NCBI RefSeq assembly: GCF_008831285.2
Contig: NC_045140.1
Location: 9,606,505 to 9,670,504 of the forward strand
Origin: Nymphaea colorata
Lineage: Eukaryota; Streptophyta; Magnoliopsida; Nymphaeales; Nymphaeaceae
Direction of reading: 5' to 3'
Length of the DNA: 64,000 bases
Made by a program: the position numbers and the translations under genes. Position 1 is the stretch's first letter. Every line of letters starts with the position of its first letter. Under the pieces are notes generated by a model. It searched no databases. It was not told the origin of the DNA and saw only the letters and a list, made by a program, of their open reading frames with translations. Below are positions 1-11,245 of the stretch, one piece after another.

Positions 1-1320
1 GTATCAGAGGCCATGTTGCCGCATCAACTTTCGTAATGCCTAGAATCTACGGTTGATTTGTCAGATTTTCCCTACATATTTCATCAGACCACTACCGGAT
101 GGTTCCTAGTCTATCGTTGTTGCCATAGCAGCTCTACCAGCCATCAGAAATCGCCAAGTACCCAATGTAACCTCCACCCACCACTGGAAAATGTCACCGT
201 TCCACCCACCTCCACCACCCTTGACAGCAATCGTAGGGACGGTGCTCGCAATGTTATTATATTCCTTTGTTAAGCTCAAAGACAACAAAAAAATCCCATA
301 GTTTGATTTTGCAGACATCTCCTGCAATTGTTAATGGGATTTGAAAATTTGTTACAATAGTCCAAAACAGGATAATTGTGGTGTAATATCATAACTTCAA
401 AAATGATCAATAGAGGGATTAATCTGCAACTAGTTAGAGAAAATGACTTCTAGTGGTAGATATTGTACTTTGCAATTTGGTAGATCATGAAATCAATGGT
501 TTGTTTAGTTCGATAATAGAACAGGAAAAAGGTTTAGAAAAGGAGCAAACTAAGATGCCTTGAGCAATTATGCCAGATTCATGGCATAATGTAAATTAGA
601 GAATCATATAGTCAACCACTAACGTTATCTGAAAGTTTATAGATTCTTTGGTTAGAACATATAATTCATGGACTATAACCGATGAAGAACAAGAAACAAT
701 ACACAGATATGATTACTGAATTTGAAGATCTAAAGTGAAATTCACCTAGCGACATTTCATCATGTTACTCATGGGCTCATGCAAATCAGATCACATGTGA
801 CATCTAGCTTTAGTATTTTTCAGAAAATCAAGCATTAACATAAAGCAACCAGCACTGCATACACGAGACAGATTACAAGAAGGACGCATATAATGCACAG
901 ACCAAAGCCACACAAAGCCACACGTGAAATTGGGTACCATGCCATTACCAGGTGAAACTATATTATTATATGTAAGGATTGACATTAGCAAGTGAAAACT
1001 AGACACCATATGAAAGCTTCACGGCAATTCTCTGTTATTTTTATGGGAGTGACTTTGCTTTTTTAGATACAAAAGCAGGAATAAATGAGATGGCAGATTT
1101 GAAAGTTAAATTCAAATTAGGAAATAATTTGTTGACCGTTACTATTAGGAAAGAAATTCCATGCATGATCCACCAAGTTCTTGTTAAGAGGATGAGTTCC
1201 TAAGAAATCCTGCCACTAGAGATGCCTCAACCTATGATTGGTAGATGTGCACAACAGCAAGAGAAATTGTTCTCAAGAAAAAGGCAAGATAGACCTGCCC
1301 TCCAATGATTCATCTCCTCA
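1..1320. other. Intergenic, no gene recognised
   Basis: I see no convincing coding region here; the open frames are short and show no familiar motif. The first 18 bases resemble the primer binding site of plant retroelements primed by initiator Met-tRNA, but they have one extra base and sit at the window edge, so an element to the left cannot be judged. The part next to position 1320 is presumably the 3' untranslated region of the PPR gene. Confidence 0.5.
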
Positions 1321-3924
1321 TTACAGGTTTTCTTCCTCATCGTATGTATCAATGTCACAAGGAATATAACCAACAAATTTCATATCGCTGATCAGGCAAT
1401 TAAGCATCTTATATATGTCCTCAGATCTTGGGTGAGCATGGTCACCAACAAGAAATGCATGTAACTGGTTTCTCACTTCTATCCAGCTACATCCAGGCTC
1501 CTTCTTAAGCCTCTTCTGCTTCATCATCTGTCTCATATTGGAGACCTCCATCCACATGCCTGCTTCTGCATAAACATTTGATAACAAAATGTAGATAGCT
1601 GAGTCATATGGGTCCAGTTTCAGTATGGATTTGGCAGCTATTTCTGCAACCTCCACATTGGCACAATCTCTGCATGCACAGAGCAGAGTTCTCCATATGA
1701 CAGCATCAGCTTCAAATGGCATCTTTTTGATAAGTGCCATGGCATCACAAATTTTCCCAGATCTACCATATATATCAACCATGCAAGCATAGTGCTCAAT
1801 CTGTGGGTTTAGTCCATATTGATTGCTCATCAATTGGAAATAATGTGCCCCCTCATCAAATAAACCCACATATGCACAAGCCCGAAGAACTGCAACAAAG
1901 GTTGCATGGTTTGGCTGCACCTTCTCTTGTTGCATAAGTTTAAAGATAGCCAATGCCTCTGCTCCAAGACCATGCTGAGCATATCCATTTATCATGGCAT
2001 TCCAAGAAACATGATCCTTGTTTGACATTTTCCTGAACATCTGCAAGGAATCATGCATGCAGCCACACTTCGAATACATGTCCACAAGAGTGCTAGATAT
2101 AAAGAGGTCTCCCCGTAAGTCTTCCTTTATAATCTGACAATGGATTTGCCTTCCTAGACTTATGCTAGCTAAGTTTGCACAAGCATCAAGGACTGTCGCA
2201 TATGTAAAATGATCTGGCTTCAATCCTGCTTCCAACATTTTATAGAAGAACGTAAGAGCTTCTTCGCTCTGTTTCTGCTGTGAAAATCCAGATACTATTG
2301 CATTCCAGGACACCAACGACTGCTTACCAATTCGTTCATGAATTATATGTGCATCCTTAACAGAACCGCATTTGCAGTACATGTCAATGAGTGCGCCACA
2401 GACAAATAAGTCAGAACCCAGTGCAGATTTGACAATGCAGCTGTGTATCTCCATTCCCAGATTCAAAGAACTCAAAGTAGCACAAGACTTCATAACACTG
2501 CCATATGTAAACTCATCCGGTTCCATTGACCACCTTCGCATCTCATTGAAGTACAACAGTGTCTTGTAATGAAGCCCATTCTGCTCATGTGCTGAAACTA
2601 TTGCATTCCATGAAACAGAATCTTTTCTCTCCATTCTGTTAAAAACATCACAGGCTGCATTTATAAATCCACATTTTGCATACATATCGAGGAGGGCATT
2701 GGCCACACAGATATCTGACTCGTATCTTGTTTTAACTACAAGGGCATGAACTTGTAGTCCCTGAGAAAGGCATCGAGCTCCCGCACATGCACTTAAAACA
2801 CCCGATAAGGTGATTTCATCCACACCAATTATTGAACTCTGCATTTTAGAAAACAATATTAATGCTTCAAACGCTTGACTGTTTCTCACATGACCAATAA
2901 TAATAGAATTCCAGGACTGTAAAGTATGTTCGGGCAACAAAACAAATACTTGTCTAGCATAATCCAACCTACCACATTTTGCATACATATCAATGATAGC
3001 AGTTCCTACAACTACATCCAAGTCAAAATTAGCTTTCAATGCATGCCCATGAGCTGCATAGCCCGATTCCAGAGCTCTCGCACAAGCACAACACCTAAAA
3101 ATGCTTGCATAAGTAGATTGGCTTACTCCAACTCCAGCTCGCTGCATCTCTATAAACAGTTCCAAACCATGCCACGATTGATCATTTTGAGCATAACCAG
3201 CAATCATAGCACTCCACGAAACCCAATTCTTTTCCGGCATCTCATGAAATACCTGATATGCAGCTCCCAGTTCCCTGCATTTTGCATACATATCAACAAG
3301 AGCACTACCAGTGAACACATCTGAACCAAAACCCATCTTCAAGGAAAGACAATGAACACAAATTCCCGACACAATCCCATCCAAACTTGCACATGCTTTA
3401 AGAATAATTGCAAATGATATACGGTCTGGCTCAATACCTGCTTGCCTCATCTGACTGAAGAGATCTATCGACACCCAACAGTCCCCATTGTGCAGATATC
3501 CAGCGATCATAGAGTTCCACGAGATGATGTCTCTATCGAACATCGATTGAAAGACCGCATTTGCAACGTCCATCAAGCCAGACTGCGCATAGCCGGCAAG
3601 GAGAGTGTTCCACGAAATGAGGTCACGTTCAGGCATTCTGTCGAATACTTGGCACGCATATGCCAAGTTTGATGTTTTAATATACATACTAATCAAGCAA
3701 TTGTAGACGAAGATGGTGGGATTGAAACCTGACGTGATCATGTGCGCGTGTGCCTGCTTCCCTGCTTCCGCTGCCTGTTGGCTTGTGATTTCTTGAAGCA
3801 AGTGAGAGTACGTCTTCTGGCGAACTGAGAGATAAGGAAGAGATGCAGAGAAGAAGGAAACTGGGAGTCGTCGGAATGGAAGACGACGAAGAATCGTAGA
3901 GTAGAGGAACATTGTAATTACCAT
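1321..3924 (-). CDS. MEF13: PLS-class PPR protein, E/E+ type, MEF13-like mitochondrial RNA editing factor
   Basis: An uninterrupted 867-residue frame without introns, as usual for this family. Residues 1 to about 35 are rich in Arg, Ser and Phe and lack acidic residues, as expected of a mitochondrial presequence. From about residue 40 to 750 there are tandem P, L and S pentatricopeptide repeats with the usual signatures (VSWNAMI, LVDMYSKCG, PDHFTYATVL). An E domain follows (PGCSWIEV at about 810) and an E+ segment (LHAFLVGDHAHPRSEDIY); the protein ends in an acidic tail with no DYW deaminase domain. As I recall it, Arabidopsis At3g02330 (MEF13) has the same domain order and closely similar segments, such as GKQAHAHMI near the N-terminus and FEADAVIWRTLL near the end. 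Family knowledge: such proteins bind organelle transcripts and direct C-to-U editing, recruiting a DYW partner in trans. The start is the first ATG of the frame; a second ATG lies four codons on. Editing sites cannot be read from here. Confidence 0.9.
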   Translation of the reverse strand: MVITMFLYSTILRRLPFRRLPVSFFSASLPYLSVRQKTYSHLLQEITSQQAAEAGKQAHAHMITSGFNPTIFVYNCLISMYIKTSNLAYACQVFDRMPERDLISWNTLLAGYAQSGLMDVANAVFQSMFDRDIISWNSMIAGYLHNGDCWVSIDLFSQMRQAGIEPDRISFAIILKACASLDGIVSGICVHCLSLKMGFGSDVFTGSALVDMYAKCRELGAAYQVFHEMPEKNWVSWSAMIAGYAQNDQSWHGLELFIEMQRAGVGVSQSTYASIFRCCACARALESGYAAHGHALKANFDLDVVVGTAIIDMYAKCGRLDYARQVFVLLPEHTLQSWNSIIIGHVRNSQAFEALILFSKMQSSIIGVDEITLSGVLSACAGARCLSQGLQVHALVVKTRYESDICVANALLDMYAKCGFINAACDVFNRMERKDSVSWNAIVSAHEQNGLHYKTLLYFNEMRRWSMEPDEFTYGSVMKSCATLSSLNLGMEIHSCIVKSALGSDLFVCGALIDMYCKCGSVKDAHIIHERIGKQSLVSWNAIVSGFSQQKQSEEALTFFYKMLEAGLKPDHFTYATVLDACANLASISLGRQIHCQIIKEDLRGDLFISSTLVDMYSKCGCMHDSLQMFRKMSNKDHVSWNAMINGYAQHGLGAEALAIFKLMQQEKVQPNHATFVAVLRACAYVGLFDEGAHYFQLMSNQYGLNPQIEHYACMVDIYGRSGKICDAMALIKKMPFEADAVIWRTLLCACRDCANVEVAEIAAKSILKLDPYDSAIYILLSNVYAEAGMWMEVSNMRQMMKQKRLKKEPGCSWIEVRNQLHAFLVGDHAHPRSEDIYKMLNCLISDMKFVGYIPCDIDTYDEEENL

Positions 3925-4104
3925 TATTCATGGCACCAGGGTATATATCTTTCCTTTCCAAAAAGAAAATACTGCCACGAAAGTTTACGAGCAACCGTCG
4001 ATGACGAACAGATCCTATCGGCCTTGTTTCACGGTCCTTCGACTTTGATATGCACCCGGTTTGGATCTCCTATCTTCATCGGGGACATGGATCTCGACAA
4101 TAAG

Positions 4105-4300
4105 AATCCTAGACATGATACATCGGGCCGGAGCGGGACCCATTTTCACGGCCCAGGCCCGGCCAAGTTGGGCTTGGGCCCGAGCAGGGCGGGCCCGGCT
4201 CGGTTTAGCCCGGCCCGGTTCAGCCAGCCCAAGCCAAGTTTATACAGAAATATATACAATAAAAAAATTTTAAAATGTTTATCGGGCCCTGATATTAAAA
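4105..4300. repeat. GC-rich hAT-MITE-like repeat fragment
   Basis: An island of GGCCCGG/CCGGGCC words in AT-rich DNA, followed by an AT-rich core and a last GGGCCC at about 4284. The word structure matches the better preserved element at 58369-58724 and the islands at 8445-8690 and 38650-38910. No clear target duplication is visible, so I treat it as a decayed or partial copy. The Ala/Pro-rich open frames across it are a by-product of its composition. Confidence 0.5.
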
Positions 4301-4339
4301 AGAAACACACGTCCACAAATATATGTAGTATAATTCTGC

Positions 4340-4540
4340 AAAGCAGGGCTGGAGCTAAGGTGGGGCCCACATAAAGTCTTGGTTCTATTCAAAAAATTAC
4401 ATGTAAATTTTAGAAAATTTTATTTTTTTTATATAAAAATTTTAAAAAATGAGATTTCCACCATAGTTAAATTTAAAAACTTAAATTTAGCCCCCTCATA
4501 AAAAATTTCGCTTCGCCCCTACTGTAAAGATATCATCAGC
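4340..4540. repeat. Dispersed repeat with AT-rich core
   Basis: A segment running from GCTGGAGCTAAGGTGGGGCC through an A/T core to TTCGCTTCGCCCCTAC. A similar arrangement, with CATGAAGGGGTAGGCCTC, an AT core and GGCTCCGTCCC, is found at about 48015-48160. The type is not assigned. Confidence 0.3.
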
Positions 4541-4720
4541 TAAAAGAACGTAAAAAAGATCTAGAGCCTTGTCATCTCTTGAAGTCTCCTTTTATCTCTG
4601 AAAATATTTTATAAAGAGAGAAAGGGAAAGTGAGGAGGCAGCATCAGATCCAGACCAATACCCAGATCATACTGTTATTCCTCTAGATATAAACATTTTG
4701 AAGGCACCTTATCGTAGAAC

Positions 4721-4870
4721 ACTATGCAGGACTATCTCATGTTGGACAATTTTTGAAACCTCACCATTTCTGTACTCTCTTTCTCCCCTTGGCCTTAACG
4801 GCCTCCTTGCCTCAGCAGTACTCCGGTCCACAATAGCCTTTCGATTTCATAGTTATCATCAGAAAGTCGT
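4721..4870. repeat. Left arm of a large inverted repeat in the viral 5' region
   Basis: This stretch is the reverse complement, with scattered mismatches, of 5681-5820 (for example GTTGGACAATTTTTGAAACC here, the complement of GGCTTCAAAAATTATCCAAC there). The arms are separated by about 0.8 kb that includes a TATA box and a primer-binding-like site. The right arm also matches 22229-22270 in direct orientation, so the material belongs to the endogenous pararetrovirus. Confidence 0.65.
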
Positions 4871-5080
4871 CATTGCAGGACTTAGCATCTCCTCCCAGAA
4901 GCTTTTCAGTGTTAAGACCTATATTTTCCTCTACCTTCTTTTGTTGTGCCCCTTTTCCAGTTTGGCAGCGGGCCTCCTTGCTTTAGCGGGTTTAAACGAA
5001 TTTTTTCTGGATCTTGGTATCTAGACTTGTACTTTTTCTGATGAGCATCTCCATCTGGAGCTTAGTATTTACATAGATCT

Positions 5081-5410
5081 ATTTGTTTGGTTTGAAGTCC
5101 AAGGCTATAAAATAAAATACTTGGTCCTGCACCTGAGAAGGCGTCGCATCCTATTTGAGCATCTCCTCCTGGTTTCCACCCTAACTGAACCAGACAGAAT
5201 GCTTCAAGAGAAGAGGAGGCAGAGAGAGAAAGAGAAAGTGAAAGGATTGAAAGACCAGCTTTCTTATTGTTAAAATTAGGAGTCAACAGAGGATAAACTT
5301 AGTCTTCTTAATATACTATTAGACAAAAGGTGCTCATTAATATAAATAGTATACTCTATTCATAAAAGCGAACCGAGGCCTTTTTCAGGTGGTATCAGAA
5401 CCCAAGTACG
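5081..5410 (+). promoter_or_regulatory. Endogenous pararetrovirus promoter/leader copy with PBS-like site
   Basis: The block has a TATA box (CTATAAAATAAA, about 5105-5116), a purine-rich tract, then GAGGCCTTTTTCAGG and a site TGGTATCAGAACCC (5390-5403) that resembles the Met-tRNA primer binding site of Caulimoviridae. A second copy lies at about 21990-22190 in the same orientation (CTATAAAAGCC, CCAACGCCTTTTTCAG). In the left copy the tract between GCTTCAAG and GTGAAAGG is inverted relative to the right copy. Two direct copies flanking the virus fit the terminal redundancy of a linearised circular genome. Whether the TATA box is active is unknown. Confidence 0.55.
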
Positions 5411-5680
5411 ATTCTGAGTTTGTGAGTATGATTGCTTATTAATGAAAGTTATGTTTGTTTAAATTGTTCTTTTTGCTTATAGTTTACAAGTGAAAAATGG
5501 AAAGTCTCTTTTCCCAGGAGCATGCATGCCTTCATACACCTATACAACCTGTTATCATGAATCTAAGTCTTATTTTGAAAAGATTCTGGCCCTAGCCAGG
5601 GTTTGTGCGTTGGAACTATGGGTTATGCTTGAGAACCCCGTATAACATAGTCTGTTTATAACGTTATTCCTGTGTTTTTT

Positions 5681-5820
5681 AAATCTCAACTCTCTGGATA
5701 ACGACGAAACCAAAAGGCTATTATGGAATGGAGTACCCGCAGAGGCAAGGAAACCATTAAGGGGAAAGAAAGTACACAAACGGTGAGGCTTCAAAAATTA
5801 TCCAACATCTGCATAGTGCT
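5681..5820. repeat. Right arm of the inverted repeat in the viral 5' region
   Basis: It pairs with 4721-4870 in opposite orientation. The neighbouring words TTATAACGTTATTCCTGTG (from about 5656) and ACTCTCT recur in direct orientation at about 22229-22270, which ties this stretch to the 3' viral copy. Confidence 0.6.
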
Positions 5821-5859
5821 CGATGAAAATGTGCCTTAAAAAGAATGTTTAAATTCAGG

Positions 5860-6290
5860 AAAATAACACTATAACCAGGTTTATGTTTTAAGTTATCCAC
5901 TCTCATAACCTATGTGTCTTCGGTTCACGAATACTTGTTCTTGTGAAAAGAAGTTTTCAGTTTAAGGCAAAGACTGCATGCTGAATGTATGATTGTATGG
6001 TTAAATGCATGTAACTATGGGCGAGGGACAAGTATCAAGTAGGCTCAATACATTGATATTAGTTCATTTGAAATTTAGAACGTCTAGTACACTTAGTATA
6101 CATTCTTCATATAGTTCACAAAAGATTTAACTTATGCAACATAAATTAGACTACTTAGAGCTATATCAAAGTCAAAAGATATAATAAAAAAAATTAATTT
6201 AATTATGACTTATATTTTAAGAATGGTAAGCATCTACTACATAGAGAAAATAGTGAAAACATGCACAAACAACTTAATATTTGGCATACC
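5860..6290 (+). pseudogene. Probable decayed viral movement-protein region
   Basis: The stretch lies between the viral leader and the coat region, where caulimovirids carry their movement protein. All three plus frames are closed by many stops, and I see no diagnostic motif, so the assignment rests on position alone. Confidence 0.25.
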
Positions 6291-7900
6291 TTAGTATAAC
6301 TTTAGCAGAAAATTTAGAAGAAAAATTAGAACATGATTGTATTTTAATACCAGTAGGATTAGGTTTAACAGAAAAAGAAATCTTAAGGTAGGGACAAAGT
6401 TAGTAGAAGTAGGCAGGATTGCTGAAGATGAATATTTATACACAGATGCCATATGAAACATAAGAGTGAATATTAGAAGTAAATAATTAGAACAAAGTGA
6501 TTTAGAAGGCAACACAAATGAAGATGAATCAATTAATACGTTTAGCATTCCTATAAACTTTCTGGAAGCAGAATCATCCACCACCACCAGTACACCACTA
6601 AACCCTTCCACGAGTACATATGGACCAGGACAACCTCCCAAGACTGCATTTATGGACTATGACGGAGAAAGAAATAAGTATAAACATAAAGGAAAATGTA
6701 TGCCATTAGAAACCATAGACAAGAAAAATTCATAGAAGATAGGAGAATATTAAATTTTAGTGCTCATGACCCCCAATTGTTACCCTTAGTCATAGAAATT
6801 TGGTCTCAACAAGTCGGTAGGAAATGAGACAAAATGGAAAAATGAGCCTGGACAATAGAAAAAATGTAAAGTTGGGCAAAGAAATTTTTAGGAGAAATCG
6901 CTAGAGCTGCATGAGAAGCATATAAAAAAGAACACTCAATAGACTTACAAAGAGATTTAGCATTAGGAGAAAATATTTACAATTTTATAAGTAAATGTAG
7001 TTACTCTTCTTAGGATATCAACATAACATGGGATGGTATAAACAACAATATTCGATTAGGAAACTAGAACAACTCCAAATTAAAGACTGGAGGTATATGA
7101 AACCATTTTTTGCAAGACTTCTATTACTAAGGTACATTAGCAGGATGTTTCTTTAATAAGGAAATAGGTGATTTTTTTTTTTAGTTGATCTGACCTCATA
7201 GGTACAGAAATACATAAAAAATATAATGAAAAGCAAAAAGTTCCCCAGTTAGATAATATAAGTATGAGAATCCAATTTATAATAGCAGAGATGGTAAAGA
7301 AGTGTATGGAAATAGCAAAGCTAGACAGTTGAAAGGGCACTGTAGGTTTTGTAAACAAATTTATACACAAGGGTATGACGATAGTCCAAAGAAATATAAG
7401 AAAAATAAACCATATAAGAAAGACAAATATAAGAAGGCATATAAAAAGAAATATTATCTTAGAGATTCTAATTCTAGAAAACCATATCTTGACAGAAATA
7501 AACATGTTAGGAAATCTAATACACAAGTTATCGTGCTAGCAGTAGACGAGTGCACTAGTGATACAGAAAGTCTATACAGTATAATTTCTATAGAAGAACC
7601 TAGAGAAGAAATTAGTAAATCTGGTAGAAATAGAATGTGAACATGAGTGGAAACATATAGCAGGTAGCAGTGACCACCCACATATATACTGTTCAGGCAG
7701 TATAGAATTACGATGTCAGTGCAAACTATGCATGATAGAAGCTTGTAATTATTGCCTAGAAGAAAAACAAATAAACCAGCCTATAGAACATAAAATAGAT
7801 GGAAAAAATAATAGTAAAAAAAAGAATTTTTGCAATTGAAAACAGAATAGACGACTTGAGAAAAAGAATGATCGTGATAGAATTAAGAAATTTAAGACTT
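6290..7900 (+). pseudogene. Endogenous caulimovirid coat-protein region, degenerate
   Basis: The plus strand carries broken frames in the order expected for a caulimovirid gag/coat region. A Ser/Thr/Pro-rich linker lies at about 6560-6640. A segment near 6890-7000 resembles the coat-protein core (ending ENIYNF). The longest open piece, 7302-7640, is strongly basic (many Lys/Tyr) after CRFCKQ, a remnant of the Cys-His zinc knuckle in which only the first Cys pair is recognisable; it ends in an acidic Ser/Glu stretch. A Cys-rich stretch follows at about 7640-7760. Several stops and frame changes are present and the gene cannot be expressed as one protein. The family call comes from the order with the protease and RT downstream. 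Confidence 0.6.
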
Positions 7901-8039
7901 CGTGATAAAAGGAAAAAAGCCAACTGAAAAAGGTGAAATAATGATAAACGAATTTAATCCTCCTAGAATAGAATATATAAATAAAAATGAAAGAAAAATA
8001 AAAAAACAACTCTATAAAAATAAAACGTACATTGAAAAT

Positions 8040-8440
8040 AGATGATTGAACAATTGAAATAGATGGATTAATAGACACAAGTTGTAGTAATACCATTTTA
8101 GATAAAACACTAGTACCCTCAAAATATCACAAACAAATAGATACCAACCACCATTTGATAGCCGAACAAATGGACAAAATATTATTTAAATAGAATAAAA
8201 AAATATGTAAACATAAGATAGCATTTTAGAACCTTAGAAGTAAAACATACTAGCTACAAGCCAAATCTCAAAATATATCTCATATATGGGACCCCAAAAC
8301 ATTAGATTTGTCATAGGACTAAACTTTATTCTTAAAAGTACATATGGATGCATCGTTACAAATTTAGGCCTACATTTCTTGAACAATGTCCAACTACCCT
8401 GGACATTAGAGTCGCTAGAAAGTATGGTGAAAGTAGAAGT
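8040..8440 (+). pseudogene. Endogenous caulimovirid aspartic protease, degenerate
   Basis: The frame around 8059-8200 contains LIDTSCSNTILDKTLVP, the retroviral-type protease active site, with Asp-Thr-Ser at 8074-8082 in place of the common Asp-Thr-Gly. A downstream segment (8286-8425) reads FVIGLNFI, matching the C-terminal hydrophobic I-G-L/R-N motif of pararetroviral proteases. A stop and a frame change separate the two parts. The GC-rich repeat at 8445 interrupts the link to the reverse transcriptase. Confidence 0.65.
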
Positions 8441-8444
8441 AGAC

Positions 8445-8690
8445 CTGGGCACCGGGCCGGGTACCCGATGGATACCCGGTACCCGGCCTGATCGGGCCCG
8501 AAAAAACCTGCTTGGGCAGGCTCGATAACTTATCGAGCTGGCCCAAGTCAGCCTGATGAGGCCCGATTCGACCCGATATCTTTTAAATAATATTTTTATT
8601 TTAATAAAAATATATATTTTACTATTAAAAAATATTTTATATTAAATTTTTTCTTTTATATTTAAAAATAATTTTTATTTTAAACAAGCA
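8445..8690. mobile_element. GC-rich hAT-MITE-like element inserted in the viral pol region
   Basis: It opens with CCTGGGCACCGGGCCGGG, close to CCTGGGAACCAGGCCGGG of the intact 58369-58724 element, and then shares GGGCCCGAAAAAA and the CGATAA region before an AT-rich core. The second GC-rich half of the family is missing. Viral coding sequence resumes after it. I could not define a target duplication, so the edges are approximate. Confidence 0.55.
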
Positions 8691-8979
8691 ATGACACCCT
8701 AAATTTTAAAACCAAACAAATAGGACCATATAAATACCAAGCTACAGAAATAGATCCAGAACAATTTTGCAAAGATGCCAATAGCAAAAGAATGCAAAAA
8801 GATTAGAAACACACCAGAGAATGGTCAGGGTAGTTTTCTAAGAGATTGCAAGGAAAACACAAAAATAATATAGGAAGAAGGAATAAATCTAGAAGACAAA
8901 TTGGTAAGTGTATAAAAATATGCAATAAATTAGAGACAAAATGTATAGAGACAGATGATCTGATTAAGATACTAGAAAA

Positions 8980-9560
8980 ATAAAAAGTTATGGGAGAATT
9001 GCCAACGAAAAATTGAGACAAAAATACAGTAGAATGTAAATTAAAAATAAAAGATCTAGGATTTATTATTTCTAATAAAAAGATTGAATCCACCAAAAAA
9101 AATATAAAACAATTTGAAATGCATATTGGCGACCTGTTAAAATTAGGAATCATCAGAAGAAGTACAGGTCCTCTTAGGAGTCCAACTTTCATAGTAAATA
9201 AGCACCGTGAACAAGCTAGAGGAAAATCTAAAATTGTTATAGACTGCCAAAGGTTAGATGACAACATTGGGAATGATGCTTTTGATATTCTTGATAAAAC
9301 AAAATTAATAAAGAGTATACAACATAGTAAAATCTTTAAATCAATATTTTGGCAAATTGAATGCACAAAGATAGTATAGAATGTACTGCATTCACATCTC
9401 CCTTGGAATGTTTTGAATGGTTAGTCATGTCTTTTGGACTAAAAAATGTCCCAACAATAATGGATGGCAAATATAGAAATTTTGCATGTCTTTACATAAA
9501 TGATATTTTAGTACACAGTAAAACTAAAGAAGAACACGTGGGCATCTAAAAATGGTTTGA
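8980..9560 (+). pseudogene. Endogenous caulimovirid reverse transcriptase, degenerate
   Basis: In 9119-9379 the frame reads LLKLGIIRRSTGP, then a Lys/Arg-rich stretch and VIDCQRLDDN, the conserved N-terminal RT blocks of Caulimoviridae; next come FWQIE and, after a frame change, a stretch ending SFGLKNVP (9361-9549). The catalytic box reads YIND (9493-9504) where an active enzyme has YIDD, so the enzyme is dead even apart from the stops. Part of the palm between SFGLKNVP and the box is missing. No host function is suggested. Confidence 0.85.
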
Positions 9561-9718
9561 GGAGAATTCATATAAAACGGAATGATAATAAGTAGTAAAA
9601 GAGCATAGTTTTTAAGAAACAATATAAAAGATCGAAGATTAGAAATTGGAGATGGAAGAATTAAACTACAACCCATATAGCAACAAAAGCCTAGAAAATT
9701 TGAGGTGGATAATATAAA

Positions 9719-10028
9719 ATGCAAAGATTCCTGGGGTTAGTCAATTATGTCAGACCATTTATAGAAGACTTAGGTAAATTAGTTGGGCCATTGCATAGCA
9801 AACTTGGCAAAGACTATAAACAAATAGGAAAAACTAACAGCGCTATTAAAAATTTACAAAAAATGTATCTCCCATTAGACATAGATTATTTTCACAGTGG
9901 AAACAAATGGTTGTATAAATGGATAGTGAGCCGTACTAAAAGGAAAACATGATAAATACATAGCAAAAACAACTGAAACAGTATGCAGATATAATAGTGG
10001 CTAGTACAGAGAAAAAAGAATAACCAGT
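9719..10028 (+). pseudogene. Endogenous caulimovirid connection/RNase H region, 5' part
   Basis: The frame begins QRFLGLVNYVRPFI, the well-known segment after the RT fingers/palm, followed by LGKLVGPLHSKL. Traces of RNase H follow with several stops. The sequence stops at the hAT target site (10029-10036) and its continuation is found at 19303 on the other side of the hAT. Confidence 0.75.
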
Positions 10029-11080
10029 AGCATAGATAGGGGTGAACACGAGCTGAGTTGAGCCCAAGTTCAGCCAGCTCAAGCTCGAGAATAGCTCAAC
10101 GGAAGAAACTCAAGCTCCACTCTGCAATTACGTGTTGAGCTCAAGCTCAGCAATTACGTGTTTAGTTCGAACTCGACTCAACTAAGGCTCGACAAACTCG
10201 TTTGAATATATGGACTATTACTTTGCCATAAATTAAGCTTGAATAGATTAAGGCTCGATAAACTTGATTGATTTTTTTATAAAAGCTTACATAATTAATT
10301 ATTGTCAATAGACTACTGTAGTTGACATATTGCTTTGATCAAGCCTTTATAAAAATATGTGCACTTTTTTTTTGCTGGATTGTGCAATTTGATATATATG
10401 ATATATCATTAGTAATAGGACAACTTAACAGTGAAAAAATAGTGGAATCAATTGAAGTGATAGTCACTGGCCGACCTTCTTTTTTGGATCATTCTATTAC
10501 AAAATTTGAGGTTTGACTTGCATGAATTTATAGTGCAATCATTAAGTTAGCATATAACAATCTCAACCACTATCAAAATAGAGCTCTATAACTTGGCTCA
10601 GTGAAACAAACCATCTGTAGAATAATATGAATTGAGTGAGAAAAGAAAGTAGCATATAGGTACTAGTGTGGCAAAGTTAGTGTCAAATAAAAAAACCAAA
10701 AATTATTGCAGTTATTATTCTAACAATATATAACATAAGAACTAATCAATAAAATGGTCCTTAATATAGCAAATCAATATTTTTTGTGCATACGATATAG
10801 TTATTGAATATGAATTTGCAATTACCACCATTGCCATTAGCAATTCAAACAATTAAGATCAAAGACTTCCATTGATTTAGTCTTTGTTACCATTCACAAA
10901 ACCAAACTTCAAAATAATGCATTATGTGCAACATTGATCAATACTATTTCCATCACGGCAGATAACATCATAACAACACGGGATCAACATGTGCATCATT
11001 CAAACAATCTCCAATAAGAACAACGGTTGATGCTATCAAGCCTGCATCTTTGTGTTGAGCCCGCAAGCCTACAAATTATG

Positions 11081-11245
11081 GTTCCCATTAACAAAATGAA
11101 CCCAATTGGATATCTCTAACTTGTGAAAACATGATAACAAGTTTTCAAATTAAAGATCTCTTCCACAAACAAAGCATGGTGCAACAAGTATTAGACCTAC
11201 AAAACAATGTGGTTGCCAAAATTTTGATGTCCATTGCTCTCACAC
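11081..11245. repeat. Internal hAT duplication, copy 1
   Basis: The segment from GGTTCCCATTAACAAAATGA to ATTGCTCTCACAC is repeated with about one change per ten bases at 15331-15495. Copy 1 ends exactly at the insertion point of the LTR element, so the duplication was already present, or was formed independently, in the hAT interior. Confidence 0.7.

Noticed and set aside
1-18. Primer-binding-site-like sequence at the window edge
   Set aside because: It has an extra base, no LTR end can be seen, and no gag-like frame follows.
4024-4374. Overlapping Ala/Pro/Gly-rich open frames on both strands
   Set aside because: They follow from the GGCCCGG composition of a repeat island; no domain and no conservation.
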